Assembly (NCBI RefSeq): GCF_042650125.1
Contig: NZ_JBHSAP010000018.1
Location: forward strand, 434,001 to 498,000
Length of the DNA stretch: 64,000 bases
Direction of reading: 5' to 3'
Source: Salinithrix halophila
GTDB lineage: Bacteria; Bacillota; Bacilli; Thermoactinomycetales; DSM-45169
Both the position numbers and the translations under genes were made by a program. The notes beneath the pieces were generated by a model. That model did no database searches. It was not told where the DNA came from and saw nothing but the letters and a program-made list of their open reading frames with translations. Shown piece after piece: positions 7,903-15,903 of the stretch. Each line of letters opens with the position of its first letter. Within the stretch, counting starts at the first letter, position 1.

Positions 7903-8562
7903 TTACCCTTCGTTTTTGTCTCCCCAACCATCTTCGAATACGAGATCACTAAGGTTTAGCCGTTCCTTCCACCCCGCCTCCTCTAACATGGGCCTGTCGC
8001 GGAATTCGACGGGATAACCGATGCACAGGTATGCCACGAGACGGACATGATCGGGAATCTTTAAGACCTGGGCCGTTTTCTCCGGATCCAGAATACTGAC
8101 CCAACCAACCCCGATTCCTTCTGTACGTGCCGATAACCACAGGTTCTGAACCGCAAGGCAGGTACTATACAGATCCATCTCCGGCATTTGCCCTTGGCCC
8201 AGCTGAAAAGGGGCGTCCCGATCCCTGTCACAGGTAACAGCCAGGTTGAGAGGAGCTTCCATAATCCCTTCCAACTTCAGGCTGCGATACAGATCCAGCC
8301 GTTCGTCTTCCGATAACTTCTCTAGCTCTTCCCGGTTTGCCTCTTCAAACAGCCCCTTGATTTGCTTGCGGATTTCTTTTGACCGAATCAGGATAAAATT
8401 CCAAGGTTGTTTGAACCCCACGGAAGGGGCGTAATGGGCCGCCTCCAGGATACGGGTGAGGGCTTCAGACGGTATGGGATCCGGTCGAAAATGTCGGATG
8501 TCCCGCCTTGCCCGAATGATCCGATGCAAGACGGCACGATCCCTGTCGTCAAACTGCTTCAT
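7903..8562 (-). CDS. bluB: 5,6-dimethylbenzimidazole synthase BluB
   Basis: Oxygen-dependent fragmentation of FMNH2 to 5,6-dimethylbenzimidazole, the lower ligand of vitamin B12. The 219 residues have the flavin-reductase-like fold with BluB-specific signatures: RRDIRHFRPDPIP near residue 18, AHYAPSVGFKQPWNF near 41, GQGQMPEMDLYSTCLAVQNLWLS near 120, and GIGVGWVSILDP near 147. The GVGWVSILDP/MPEM combination separates BluB from ordinary nitroreductases. I start at the ATG at 8562, with AGAAGGAGA upstream; longer in-frame starts lack a ribosome site. It is a single-gene unit between terminators, next to a B12-dependent mutase operon; no cobalamin riboswitch is visible before it. Confidence 0.9.
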   Translation of the reverse strand: MKQFDDRDRAVLHRIIRARRDIRHFRPDPIPSEALTRILEAAHYAPSVGFKQPWNFILIRSKEIRKQIKGLFEEANREELEKLSEDERLDLYRSLKLEGIMEAPLNLAVTCDRDRDAPFQLGQGQMPEMDLYSTCLAVQNLWLSARTEGIGVGWVSILDPEKTAQVLKIPDHVRLVAYLCIGYPVEFRDRPMLEEAGWKERLNLSDLVFEDGWGDKNEG

Positions 8563-8600
8563 CGAGGTTCTCTCCTTCTCTACCATGCCTAAGCCAGGAT

Positions 8601-8636
8601 AAAAGGAAGAACCAACCCCAGAGGGAGTGGTTCTTT
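8601..8636 (-). terminator. Rho-independent terminator of the methylmalonyl-CoA operon
   Basis: Minus-strand AGAACCA..CCC / GGG..TGGTTCT stem, followed by TTCCTTTT. It lies after the M20 peptidase gene. Confidence 0.75.
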
Positions 8637-8653
8637 GAAGGTTATGGACAACC

Positions 8654-9775
8654 TTACTGCTCCTTCGATACGTCAATCAAGGCGACAACCAACTCCGCCG
8701 CTTTGTTCAATTCCTCGATCGGCATCCGTTCGCTCGTGGTATGAATGTTTTCATACCCAACTCCGAGATTGACCGTTGGAATCCCATGCCCGGCGATCAC
8801 ATTGGCATCGCTGCCCCCGCCGCTGGCAATCAGTTTCGGCTGCCGACCGATCTTTTTCACTGCGGCGACCGCTTTTTGCACGACAGGGTCGGACTCCTCG
8901 TATTGAAAAGCCGGATACATGACATCCACATCCAATTCTACCCGGGCGCCTAACTCTTCTGCGGCTTTTTCATAAGCTTCCACCATTCGGTCCACCTGTT
9001 TCTTCAACTTTGCCTCGTTACGGCTTCGAGCTTCCGCAAGCACTTCCGCATACTCGGAGACGACATTGGAAGCGGTACCGCCTCGAAACTGTCCGATATT
9101 GGCCGTTGTCTCATCATCGATCCGCCCGAGAGGCATTTTAGCAATCGCCCGGCTGGCCACCTGGATGGCGCTCACTCCGTCCTCAGGGTTAACGCCAGCA
9201 TGAGCAGCCCTGCCGTAGATCTTGGCAAAAATCTTTACTTGGGATGGAGCGGAAGTAATAATGTGCCCGACGGGTCCATTAGAATCCATCGCAAATCCAA
9301 AATCCGACCGGATTAGCTCGGGATCCAGCGCTTTTGATCCGACCAGGCCGGATTCTTCTCCTGCCGTGATGATCAACTGAACCGGCCCATAAGGAAGTTG
9401 ATGCTCCCTTACTGTACGGATTCCTTCCAATAGGGCAGCAAGACCCGCTTTATCATCACTACCAAGGATCGTCGATCCATCGGAGACAACCCAGCCGTTC
9501 TCCACTGCTGGTTTAATACCCTTTCCGGGAGAGACCGTATCCATATGGCTGGTAAAATAGATCCTGGGCGCCCCTTCCATCGTCCCCTCCAGATTAGCAA
9601 TCAGGTTGCCTGCTCCATGACCCGTCTGTTTCGCGCTGTCATCTTCCGTTACATGGAAGCCGAGAGCTGTCAGCTTCTCTTTGAGGAGCTCACAGATCGT
9701 GCGTTCCTCTCCCGTTTCACTGTCCGTCTGAACTAATTCCAAGAATTCATCGAGCAATCGCTGTTCATTGATCAA
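8654..9775 (-). CDS. M20 family metallopeptidase (PepT-like, YqjE type)
   Basis: A predicted di-zinc aminopeptidase or tripeptidase-like enzyme of the M20/M42 group. The 373 residues contain metal ligands and catalytic acids in YFTSHMDTV (about 72-80), GSDDKAGLAALLEG (about 104-117) and ITAGEESGLVGSK (about 135-147), a dimerisation segment with GRAAHAGVNPEDG, and a C-terminal ENIHTTSER. B. subtilis YqjE lies beside yqjD (carboxyltransferase), as here. ATG start at 9775. It is the last gene of the methylmalonyl-CoA operon, and its link to that pathway is not obvious. Confidence 0.9.
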   Translation of the reverse strand: MINEQRLLDEFLELVQTDSETGEERTICELLKEKLTALGFHVTEDDSAKQTGHGAGNLIANLEGTMEGAPRIYFTSHMDTVSPGKGIKPAVENGWVVSDGSTILGSDDKAGLAALLEGIRTVREHQLPYGPVQLIITAGEESGLVGSKALDPELIRSDFGFAMDSNGPVGHIITSAPSQVKIFAKIYGRAAHAGVNPEDGVSAIQVASRAIAKMPLGRIDDETTANIGQFRGGTASNVVSEYAEVLAEARSRNEAKLKKQVDRMVEAYEKAAEELGARVELDVDVMYPAFQYEESDPVVQKAVAAVKKIGRQPKLIASGGGSDANVIAGHGIPTVNLGVGYENIHTTSERMPIEELNKAAELVVALIDVSKEQ

Positions 9776-9818
9776 GGAGCATCATTCCTCCATATGTATC
9801 CTTACTTTTCCGATTCCA

Positions 9819-10037
9819 TCAACCGCCGAAAAACAGATCGAGGGCGGTGGCGGCTGTTGACCCTTTCTTCCGATAAAACTCGGAATACCCGCAGTTTTTA
9901 CAAGAAACCACTTGGAACTGGTTGTGTTGCAGATCAAAAAAACGGGAAAGACCTGCCCCCGTTGTAGCGATGCTACCTACCTGGGCATCCCGGCTCCCGC
10001 ATTTGGGGCATCCATTCGGTCTCCGACTCTCAGTCAA
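9819..10037 (-). CDS. Zinc-ribbon protein, DUF2082/zinc_ribbon_13 family
   Basis: A small zinc-ribbon protein of about 72 residues, with two pairs CPKCG and CKNCG spaced by 35 residues, annotated in relatives as a nucleic-acid-binding Zn-ribbon. The C-terminal YSEFYRKKG...LDLFFGG is typical of the family. I choose the TTG at 10037 because GAGGAGGAG sits upstream; a longer GTG start at 10073 overlaps the preceding ORF and has no site. Function unknown. Confidence 0.75.
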   Translation of the reverse strand: MTESRRPNGCPKCGSRDAQVGSIATTGAGLSRFFDLQHNQFQVVSCKNCGYSEFYRKKGSTAATALDLFFGG

Positions 10038-10053
10038 CTCTCTTCTCCTCCTC

Positions 10054-10416
10054 TTATCTGTTCCAATCTCCACGGCCCGAAAAAGACCAGGCGTCCGGTA
10101 GAACGCTCATCGGTACCATCTGATTCCTACGATAAACCCTCGACCGGGGGCTCTCGGAAAATCCTGCTTCCGCTTGGTTCCACTTTGGTGGCATTGCTTT
10201 TCGGTGCAATTCAGCCCGGCCCGCCTCTCTCCAGGGGGAACGATCCCGCGGGCCTCGGATGAACGTCACACGGTGGCGCCGGAGAAGGCGAAGTTTGTGC
10301 CTCGGATGCAGCATCACCGACGCTCCTGTCGCCTCCGTCACCCGCAGGGGGTCCGGCCCCCTTCCCCGTCCTCGATCCATTACTCTCAAAACCACCGGCA
10401 GCTCTTCTTCCGACAA
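10054..10416 (-). CDS. Hypothetical Arg-rich protein in the methylmalonyl-CoA operon
   Basis: A 120-residue ORF with a convincing AGGAGGGG ribosome site 5 nt before a TTG start, fitted between the carboxyltransferase stop (10438) and the zinc-ribbon gene. The product is very basic and Arg-rich (VMDRGRGRG, RHKLRLLRRHR) with no hydrophobic segment, cysteine or motif I recognise. It occupies the place where carboxylase operons often carry a small accessory or biotin-carrier subunit, but there is no MKM or lipoyl-type motif. It may be a lineage-specific protein or a decayed gene. Confidence 0.5.
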   Translation of the reverse strand: MSEEELPVVLRVMDRGRGRGPDPLRVTEATGASVMLHPRHKLRLLRRHRVTFIRGPRDRSPWREAGRAELHRKAMPPKWNQAEAGFSESPRSRVYRRNQMVPMSVLPDAWSFSGRGDWNR

Positions 10417-10437
10417 ACTAAGCCCCTCCTTCCCTCG

Positions 10438-11967
10438 TTACAGCGGGATGTTGCCGTGTTTCTTGGGCGGTCGCGTCTCCCGTTTGCTGGCGAGCATTTC
10501 CAACGCCTGCTTCAGTTTCCGCTTCGTTTCCCGAGGGTCGATCACATCATCTACCATCCCCTTGGAAGCGGCGATATAGGGATTGGCAAACTTCCGGCGG
10601 TACTCCTCGATCTTGTCAGCCCGGGTGGCCGTCGGATCCTCCGACTCTCGGATCTCACGGCTGTAGATAATATTTGCGGCCCCTTCCGGCCCCATGACCG
10701 CTACTTCGGCGCCCGGCCAGGCAAAAACCATGTCGGCACCGATCGCCTTCGAATTGAGGGCGACATAAGCACCACCAAAGGCTTTGCGGGTGATGACGGT
10801 GATCTTGGGAACCGTCGCTTCCGAGTAAGCATACAAGATTTTTGCCCCATGACGAATGATGCCCCGATGCTCTTGATTGACACCAGGAAAGAAGCCTGTC
10901 ACGTCGACAAAGGTAATCACCGGAATGTTGAAGCTATCACAAAAGCGGATAAAACGAGCCAGCTTGTCAGAAGAATCGATATCCAGACCGCCCGCCATCA
11001 CCTTGGGTTGATTGGCGGCAATTCCCACCGAACGGCCGCCTATACGGCCGAAACCGACCACGATATTCCGGGCGAACTTCTCTTGCACTTCCATAAAATC
11101 CCCGCCATCAACCACAAGCTGGATCACCTTACGTACATCATACACCTTCGTACCTTCTTCTGGAACCACATCCATGAGGGTCTCCTCCCATCCATCCTCC
11201 TCCTTAGAAAAGAGGCGCGGGGGATCTTCTATGTTATTCAAAGGCAGGAAAGAAAGGAGACGGCGCACCTGATTCAGCACTTCCGGTTCTGAAGGAGCCG
11301 TGAAATGAGCGTTTCCGCTCAAGGAGGAATGAACCCCGGCTCCACCCAGATCTTCTGAGGAAATATTCTCTCCTGTTACCGTCTCGATCACCTTTGGTCC
11401 AGTGATAAACATCTGGCTCGTTTGCTCGACCATAAAAACAAAATCAGTAATGGCCGGGGAGTAAACCGCCCCGCCGGCGCAAGGACCCATGATCACGGAA
11501 ATCTGAGGGACGACGCCGGAGTAGATGGAATTGCGGTAGAAGATATGACCGTACCCGTCCAGGGAGACGACGCCCTCCTGGATGCGTGCTCCCCCGGAAT
11601 CGTTCAAACCGATAATGGGCGCCCCATTTTTGGCGGCATGATCCATCATACTGGCGATCTTAAGGGCGTGCATCTCCCCGAGAGCTCCACCGAAAACGGT
11701 GAAGTCCTGGGCAAAAATATAGACGGGACGCCCATTCACCTTGCCGTACCCGGTCACCACACCTTCTCCTGGAGCTTTACCGAAGTCAGAAGTCAAATTC
11801 TCTACAAAGGGATTCAGTTCCACAAAGCTGTCCTCGTCCAAGAGCAGATCGATTCGTTCCCTGGCAGTTAGCTTTCCTTTGTCGTGCTGGGCCCGAATTC
11901 GTTCTCCTCCCCCTCCCTGCTCCACCCTCCGGCGCCGTTCGTTCAGTTCGTCAATCTTTTTATGCAT
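10438..11967 (-). CDS. Acyl-CoA (propionyl-/methylmalonyl-CoA) carboxyltransferase beta subunit
   Basis: Carboxyltransferase half of a biotin-dependent acyl-CoA carboxylase or decarboxylase (PccB/MmdA, B. subtilis YqjD). The 509 residues show the crotonase-like double domain: N-terminal GKLTARERIDLLLD, oxyanion segments LNDSGGARIQEG (about 115) and MGPCAGGAVYSPA (about 143), and the C-terminal TRKAFGGAYVALNS and TRADKIEEY. Start at the ATG at 11967 behind GGAGGGG, overlapping the epimerase gene by 8 nt. With epimerase and mutase downstream in the pathway, propionyl-CoA carboxylation is the most economical reading. The biotin carboxylase and carrier are not in this operon; accB/accC at 54-55.7 kb could serve. 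Confidence 0.88.
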   Translation of the reverse strand: MHKKIDELNERRRRVEQGGGGERIRAQHDKGKLTARERIDLLLDEDSFVELNPFVENLTSDFGKAPGEGVVTGYGKVNGRPVYIFAQDFTVFGGALGEMHALKIASMMDHAAKNGAPIIGLNDSGGARIQEGVVSLDGYGHIFYRNSIYSGVVPQISVIMGPCAGGAVYSPAITDFVFMVEQTSQMFITGPKVIETVTGENISSEDLGGAGVHSSLSGNAHFTAPSEPEVLNQVRRLLSFLPLNNIEDPPRLFSKEEDGWEETLMDVVPEEGTKVYDVRKVIQLVVDGGDFMEVQEKFARNIVVGFGRIGGRSVGIAANQPKVMAGGLDIDSSDKLARFIRFCDSFNIPVITFVDVTGFFPGVNQEHRGIIRHGAKILYAYSEATVPKITVITRKAFGGAYVALNSKAIGADMVFAWPGAEVAVMGPEGAANIIYSREIRESEDPTATRADKIEEYRRKFANPYIAASKGMVDDVIDPRETKRKLKQALEMLASKRETRPPKKHGNIPL

Positions 11968-12424
11968 GGGCTTCCCCTCCACACTTACAGGATCCGTCTT
12001 CGCTCTTTGACCGCGGTTCACACAGCTCATACAGGACCCCTAGAGCTGGCTTGGGATGAATGAAGGCGATTTGAGCCCCTCCCGCCCCGGTTTTGGGTGT
12101 TTGATGGATGAGCTGAACCCCGGCGTCAGCCAGCTGGGATAACGCTCCTTCGATTCCCTCCACCCGGAGGGCGAGATGATGGATTCCTTCTCCCTTTTTT
12201 TCGATGAAGCGGGCGACTGGACTACGGTCAGAAATCGGTTCCAACAATTCCAACTTGGTTTCTCCCAATTGGAAAAAAGCGACTCGGACATGTTCACTTT
12301 CGACGGTCTCCATCCCGAGAAAAGGGAGACCCAGGATATCCTGATAAAAAGGCATAGCCGATTCCAGGCTCTTAACAGCGATTCCAATGTGATCGATGGC
12401 CTTCGGGGACAAAGGATCCTTCAT
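11960..12424 (-). CDS. mce: Methylmalonyl-CoA epimerase
   Basis: Interconverts (2S)- and (2R)-methylmalonyl-CoA, linking the carboxylase to the mutase. The 154 residues have the vicinal-oxygen-chelate fold with metal ligands in IDHIGIAVKSLE (about 11), TKLELLEP (about 58) and IHHLALRVE (about 83), and the catalytic Glu region near LYELCEP. A Cys-containing tail (SCKCGG) extends beyond the usual end. ATG at 12424 behind AAGGAGG; it overlaps the B12-domain gene by 4 nt. Confidence 0.93.
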   Translation of the reverse strand: MKDPLSPKAIDHIGIAVKSLESAMPFYQDILGLPFLGMETVESEHVRVAFFQLGETKLELLEPISDRSPVARFIEKKGEGIHHLALRVEGIEGALSQLADAGVQLIHQTPKTGAGGAQIAFIHPKPALGVLYELCEPRSKSEDGSCKCGGEAHA

Positions 12425-12831
12425 GACCGCGCCTCCTTTTCCGCCACCCTCTGCCGGATAAAATCGGCGGTTTCCTTCGTAGATGTACCTGGGGTGAACA
12501 CTTTGGCTACCCCGTGTTCTTCCAGAAAGGGAATGTCCCGTTGAGGAATCACCCCGCCTGCTACCACAAGAATATCCTCCGCCCCCTCCTCTTTAAGAAG
12601 GTGCGTCACCTCTGGAAACAGCTCGTTGTGGGCACCGGAAAGGCAGGAAAGGCCGATTACATCCACATCTTCCTGAACGGCTGTCGCCACAATCTGGGCA
12701 GGAGACTGCCTCAACCCCGAATAGATGACCTCCATCCCTTCGTCCCGCAGGGTCTGGGCAATGATGAGCGCCCCGCGATCATGCCCGTCCAGGCCCGGCT
12801 TGGCTACTAGTACACGGATCGGTCGATTCAT
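12421..12831 (-). CDS. Methylmalonyl-CoA mutase, B12-binding small subunit
   Basis: Stand-alone cobalamin-binding subunit (136 residues) of a split methylmalonyl-CoA mutase. The base-off/His-on signature KPGLDGHDRGA is at about residues 10-20, followed by GLRQSPAQIV, the S-x-L motif (LSCLSGAH) and the GG segment VVAGGVIP of the Rossmann-like fold. I start at the ATG at 12831 with AGGAG 8 nt upstream. Immediately downstream of the catalytic subunit (14 nt gap). Confidence 0.93.
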   Translation of the reverse strand: MNRPIRVLVAKPGLDGHDRGALIIAQTLRDEGMEVIYSGLRQSPAQIVATAVQEDVDVIGLSCLSGAHNELFPEVTHLLKEEGAEDILVVAGGVIPQRDIPFLEEHGVAKVFTPGTSTKETADFIRQRVAEKEARS

Positions 12832-12845
12832 ATCCTTCACTCCTA

Positions 12846-14501
12846 TCAGAGGTTCGGCTGATACTCTCCAAATATATCCCGGAGACTGTTACAAATCTCG
12901 CCGACAGTAGCGTATTGCCGGACGGCATTTAAAATGAGAGGCATCAGGTTCGCATCCCCCTCAGCACCCCTTTTAAGGGCAGCTAGAGCCGCCTCGACTG
13001 CTTTCTGATCCCTTCTGCCCCGAAGGTCCCTCAGCCGGTCGAGCTGCCGTCGGGTGAGGGCTGAATCCGCCTTGTACAGCTGAGGCTGTTGCTCCTTTTC
13101 GAGGCAGAATCGGTTCACCCCGACGACCACTTCCTCCCCGGACTCAATCTTTTTCTGAGTATCCAAAGCGGTCTTATGGATTTCCCGTTGCATATAGCCC
13201 CGTTCGACAGCTGAAACAGCTCCGCCCATTTGATCAATCCGTTTAATGTAAGCAAAGGCTTCTCGTTCAATCTCATCCGTAAGCGCTTCCACATAATAGG
13301 ACCCCCCCAGAGGATCCACCGTATGCGTGACTCCCGTCTCGTAAGCAAGGATTTGCTGGGTTCTTAAAGCCACCCGTGCGGAATCCTCCGTCGGCAAGGC
13401 AAGTGCTTCATCCCTGGCGTTCGTGTGAAGGCTCTGGGTCCCCCCTAACACCGCAGACAGGGCTTGCATGGTCACCCGTACAATATTATTATCCGGCTGT
13501 TGGGCCGTCAGGGTAGACCCCCCAGTCTGAGTGTGAAATCGAAGCTGTAGGGAACGCGGATCCTTCGCCCCGAAACGCTCCTTCATGATCTGTGCCCACA
13601 TGCGACGGGCTGCCCGATACTTGGCCACTTCTTCAAAGAAATGATTGTGGGCGTTGAAGAAAAAGGAGAGCCTAGGACCAAAACGATCCACTTCCAACCC
13701 CGCTTCTAGGGCTGCTTCTACATAAGCAATCCCATCTGCTAAGGTAAAGGCCACCTCCTGTACAGCCGTGGAACCCGCTTCCCGGATATGGTAACCGCTG
13801 ATACTGATCGTGTTCCATTTCGGTACATGGGCGCCACAATAGGCGAAGATATCCGTGATCAGCCGCATCGATGGCTTGGGCGGAAAGATGTAGGTGCCTC
13901 GGGCGATATATTCCTTTAGAATGTCGTTCTGGATCGTTCCCGTCAGTTGGTGAGCTGCTACACCCTGTTTCTCTCCGACAGCGATGTACATGGCCAGGAG
14001 CACCGATGCAGGTGCGTTAATCGTCATCGATGTACTCACTTTATCCAGGGGGATACCCGTTAACAATCGTTCCATATCCTCCAAGGAATCGATGGCAACC
14101 CCTACTTTGCCTACTTCCCCCGCTGCCATCGGATCGTCTGAATCGTACCCAATTTGAGTTGGTAAATCAAAGGCGACAGACAACCCCGTCTGCCCTTGGT
14201 CTAAAAGGTAGCGGAACCGCTTGTTCGTTTCATCCGCCGAACCGAAGCCGGCATACTGCCGCATCGTCCAGTGGCGGGATCGGTACATGGTCGGGCGGAT
14301 CCCGCGGGTATACGGATATTCCCCCGGCAATCCCACTTTTTCCTTATATTTTTGCGTCACCTGTTCCGGTGTATAAAGCCTCTCCACCTCCATACCGGAG
14401 AGTGTCTCGAACCGTTCCTTCGACTCCGGATATTTCTCCAGGAGCTGCCGTGTCTTTTCTTCCCATTCTCTGTATAACTCTTCGAACGTTTTAGATGCCA
14501 A
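12846..14501 (-). CDS. Methylmalonyl-CoA mutase, catalytic large subunit
   Basis: Adenosylcobalamin-dependent rearrangement of (R)-methylmalonyl-CoA to succinyl-CoA. The 551-residue TIM-barrel subunit lacks the C-terminal B12 domain, which is encoded separately downstream (archaeal-type split). Visible are YPYTRGIRPTMYRSRHWTMRQYAGF near residue 80, the active-site FDLPTQIGYDSDDP near 130, FFNAHNHFFEE near 270 and the HTQTGGSTLTAQQPDNN segment near 320. TTG start at 14501 behind GGGGGAGGG. First gene of a seven-gene operon. The MeaB chaperone GTPase often found beside it is not in the window. Confidence 0.95.
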   Translation of the reverse strand: MASKTFEELYREWEEKTRQLLEKYPESKERFETLSGMEVERLYTPEQVTQKYKEKVGLPGEYPYTRGIRPTMYRSRHWTMRQYAGFGSADETNKRFRYLLDQGQTGLSVAFDLPTQIGYDSDDPMAAGEVGKVGVAIDSLEDMERLLTGIPLDKVSTSMTINAPASVLLAMYIAVGEKQGVAAHQLTGTIQNDILKEYIARGTYIFPPKPSMRLITDIFAYCGAHVPKWNTISISGYHIREAGSTAVQEVAFTLADGIAYVEAALEAGLEVDRFGPRLSFFFNAHNHFFEEVAKYRAARRMWAQIMKERFGAKDPRSLQLRFHTQTGGSTLTAQQPDNNIVRVTMQALSAVLGGTQSLHTNARDEALALPTEDSARVALRTQQILAYETGVTHTVDPLGGSYYVEALTDEIEREAFAYIKRIDQMGGAVSAVERGYMQREIHKTALDTQKKIESGEEVVVGVNRFCLEKEQQPQLYKADSALTRRQLDRLRDLRGRRDQKAVEAALAALKRGAEGDANLMPLILNAVRQYATVGEICNSLRDIFGEYQPNL

Positions 14502-14661
14502 CCGTTTCCCTCCCCCTCATGCTGCATGTCTCCGAAGGTAAAAAAGCGCTATCAATGTTAATATATCAAAAATTCCCTCGTGCCGCCTGATTTTCCCGCC
14601 CGGCGAAAGGTTGGACAGAGGCGGCGGGCTCGGCTACAATAAGAACTTGAGGTGATTGGCC

Positions 14662-14754
14662 ATGCAACCACGCTGGATCAAAGCGGTTGTTTACATCCTG
14701 ATATTTGCCCTGGTAGTTACCAGTTTGGTCACGGGAACCAGCTTCTTCTTCTGA
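14662..14754 (+). CDS. Prli42-like stressosome-associated membrane miniprotein
   Basis: A 30-residue miniprotein starting MQPRWIK, followed by one transmembrane helix and ending VTGTSFFF. Size, basic N-terminus, single helix and the T-G-x-S-F-type C-terminus match Prli42, the Firmicutes miniprotein that anchors the stressosome at the membrane in Listeria. GAGGTGAT stands 4-5 nt before the ATG. It is divergent from the mutase operon. Assignment rests on size and pattern; no stressosome (rsb) genes are in this window. Confidence 0.7.
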   Translation: MQPRWIKAVVYILIFALVVTSLVTGTSFFF

Positions 14755-14890
14755 GTTCAAAAAACCGTATCATTTCTGTGGCCTGCCGTCTGTGTTTTCA
14801 TGGAAAAAACGATTATACTGTAAGATGGACGCCTGTAATGGCAATGATACTTACGACATGTCACAGGAAAGCGGGTGAACAGCCTTGTAC

Positions 14891-15055
14891 ATGACGGTGA
14901 TCATGATCTTCATCAGTATCCTGGCCGTGATGGGCACGCTGAAAAACAAGAGGAGCGGCAACAAACCCGGCCTCTTGATCGGCGGTGCCTTTACCGCTCT
15001 CACGGTCGCGATCACCCTGATTGCCATCTACGACGAAATCGTGGGCCTCCAATGA
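14891..15055 (+). CDS. Small two-helix membrane protein of unknown function
   Basis: A 54-residue ORF with two predicted membrane segments (VIMIFISILAVMGTL and LLIGGAFTALTVAITLIAIY) separated by a basic loop, KNKRSGNKPG. The ribosome site is weak: GGGTG before a TTG at 14885, with the ATG at 14891 next. A terminator follows directly, supporting a real transcription unit. I do not recognise the family with certainty; it resembles small DUF-type membrane proteins of bacilli. Confidence 0.55.
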   Translation: MTVIMIFISILAVMGTLKNKRSGNKPGLLIGGAFTALTVAITLIAIYDEIVGLQ

Positions 15056-15067
15056 GAGATCCCTCTT

Positions 15068-15102
15068 GAAAGCGGCTTCTCCCTGACGGGGGACCGCTTT
15101 TT
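15068..15102 (+). terminator. Terminator after the small membrane protein genes
   Basis: AAAGCGG..CTCCC / GGGGGA..CCGCTTT hairpin with the T-run merging into the right arm. Confidence 0.7.
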
Positions 15103-15167
15103 CCGTTTATAGAGAGCAGGGTTCGTCCATACTGGGGAGGTATTGATATGGCGGGAGGGACTTCCCT

Positions 15168-15848
15168 TTGACTATCCTCACCCTTGCCCTGAAAATCCTC
15201 ATCCTCTTTCCCGTGACCGTGGCCGTCCTGCGCCTTTTGGGTAAATCGGCCATCATCCAGTTGACCCCTTACGATTTGGTCGCCATCATCATCGTCGGAA
15301 CTGTCGCCGCGGAACCCCTTATCAGTAAAGAAGTGGTTCCCACTATTATTTCACTGGCCCTTCTCGCCCTTCTCTATCTTACCTTCGCCAAATTGACTCT
15401 CCATCACGTAGGCGTCCGCTTCTTCCTCGGAAGGCCCACCATCCTGATTAAACACGGCCAGGTTGTAGAAGATCACCTGGAAAAGAGTCATGTCTCACTG
15501 GCCCAGCTCCTTGCAACACTGCGTGCCTCAGGCCACCCCGACCTCTCCAACATCGATTATGCGATCCTCGAACCAACAGGTTATGTTAGCATCATCCCCA
15601 AACCGGAAATCGCCCCCCTCTCGGCCAAGGATCTGGGATTAAATCTGCCTTATGAAGGACTTCCCCTTTCTGTCGTAGTCGACGGCCGGATCCAAAAAGA
15701 TAATCTCCGGCTTATCGAACGGGATGAAAGGTGGCTCCGTCAAAAGCTGGCGGAGCAGGGGATCACCCGATTACAAGATGTCATCTATGCCTTTGCCCGG
15801 GAACGATCCGAGGAAATCATGGTCAATCGGCGGGGTCAAACCCCATAA
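15168..15848 (+). CDS. DUF421 family membrane protein (YetF/YdfS-like)
   Basis: A 226-residue membrane protein with three N-terminal transmembrane segments (about residues 2-22, 34-52, 57-77) and a soluble DUF421 domain (GRPTILIKHGQVVEDHLEK; YAILEPTGYVSII). Members are widespread in spore formers, and a sporulation or germination role has been reported for some homologues; exact function is open. TTG start at 15168 with GGGAGGG 7 nt upstream. Probably monocistronic, convergent with the phosphatase gene, and sharing the strong hairpin at 15847-15892. Confidence 0.85.
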   Translation: MTILTLALKILILFPVTVAVLRLLGKSAIIQLTPYDLVAIIIVGTVAAEPLISKEVVPTIISLALLALLYLTFAKLTLHHVGVRFFLGRPTILIKHGQVVEDHLEKSHVSLAQLLATLRASGHPDLSNIDYAILEPTGYVSIIPKPEIAPLSAKDLGLNLPYEGLPLSVVVDGRIQKDNLRLIERDERWLRQKLAEQGITRLQDVIYAFARERSEEIMVNRRGQTP

Positions 15849-15892
15849 AAAACCCTGCGCCCTTCACCGATCCGGGTGAAGGGCGCAGGGTT
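15847..15892 (-). terminator. Strong hairpin between convergent DUF421 and alkaline phosphatase genes
   Basis: An 18-bp near-perfect stem, AACCCTGCGCCCTTCACC and its complement, with a 5-nt loop. The T-run lies on the minus strand (phosphatase side); the plus side lacks one. Confidence 0.85.
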
Positions 15893-15903
15893 CAGACCAG
15901 GCT

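Noticed and set aside
8563..8653. Cobalamin riboswitch upstream of bluB
   Set aside because: Only 90 bp are free and they hold the upstream operon's terminator; no B12-box-like sequence is visible.
10174..11292. Long plus-strand open frame (372 codons) opposite the carboxyltransferase gene
   Set aside because: It is antisense to a gene with clear catalytic motifs, has no ribosome site and an unnatural Arg/His/Pro-rich composition; a shadow of GC-biased coding sequence.
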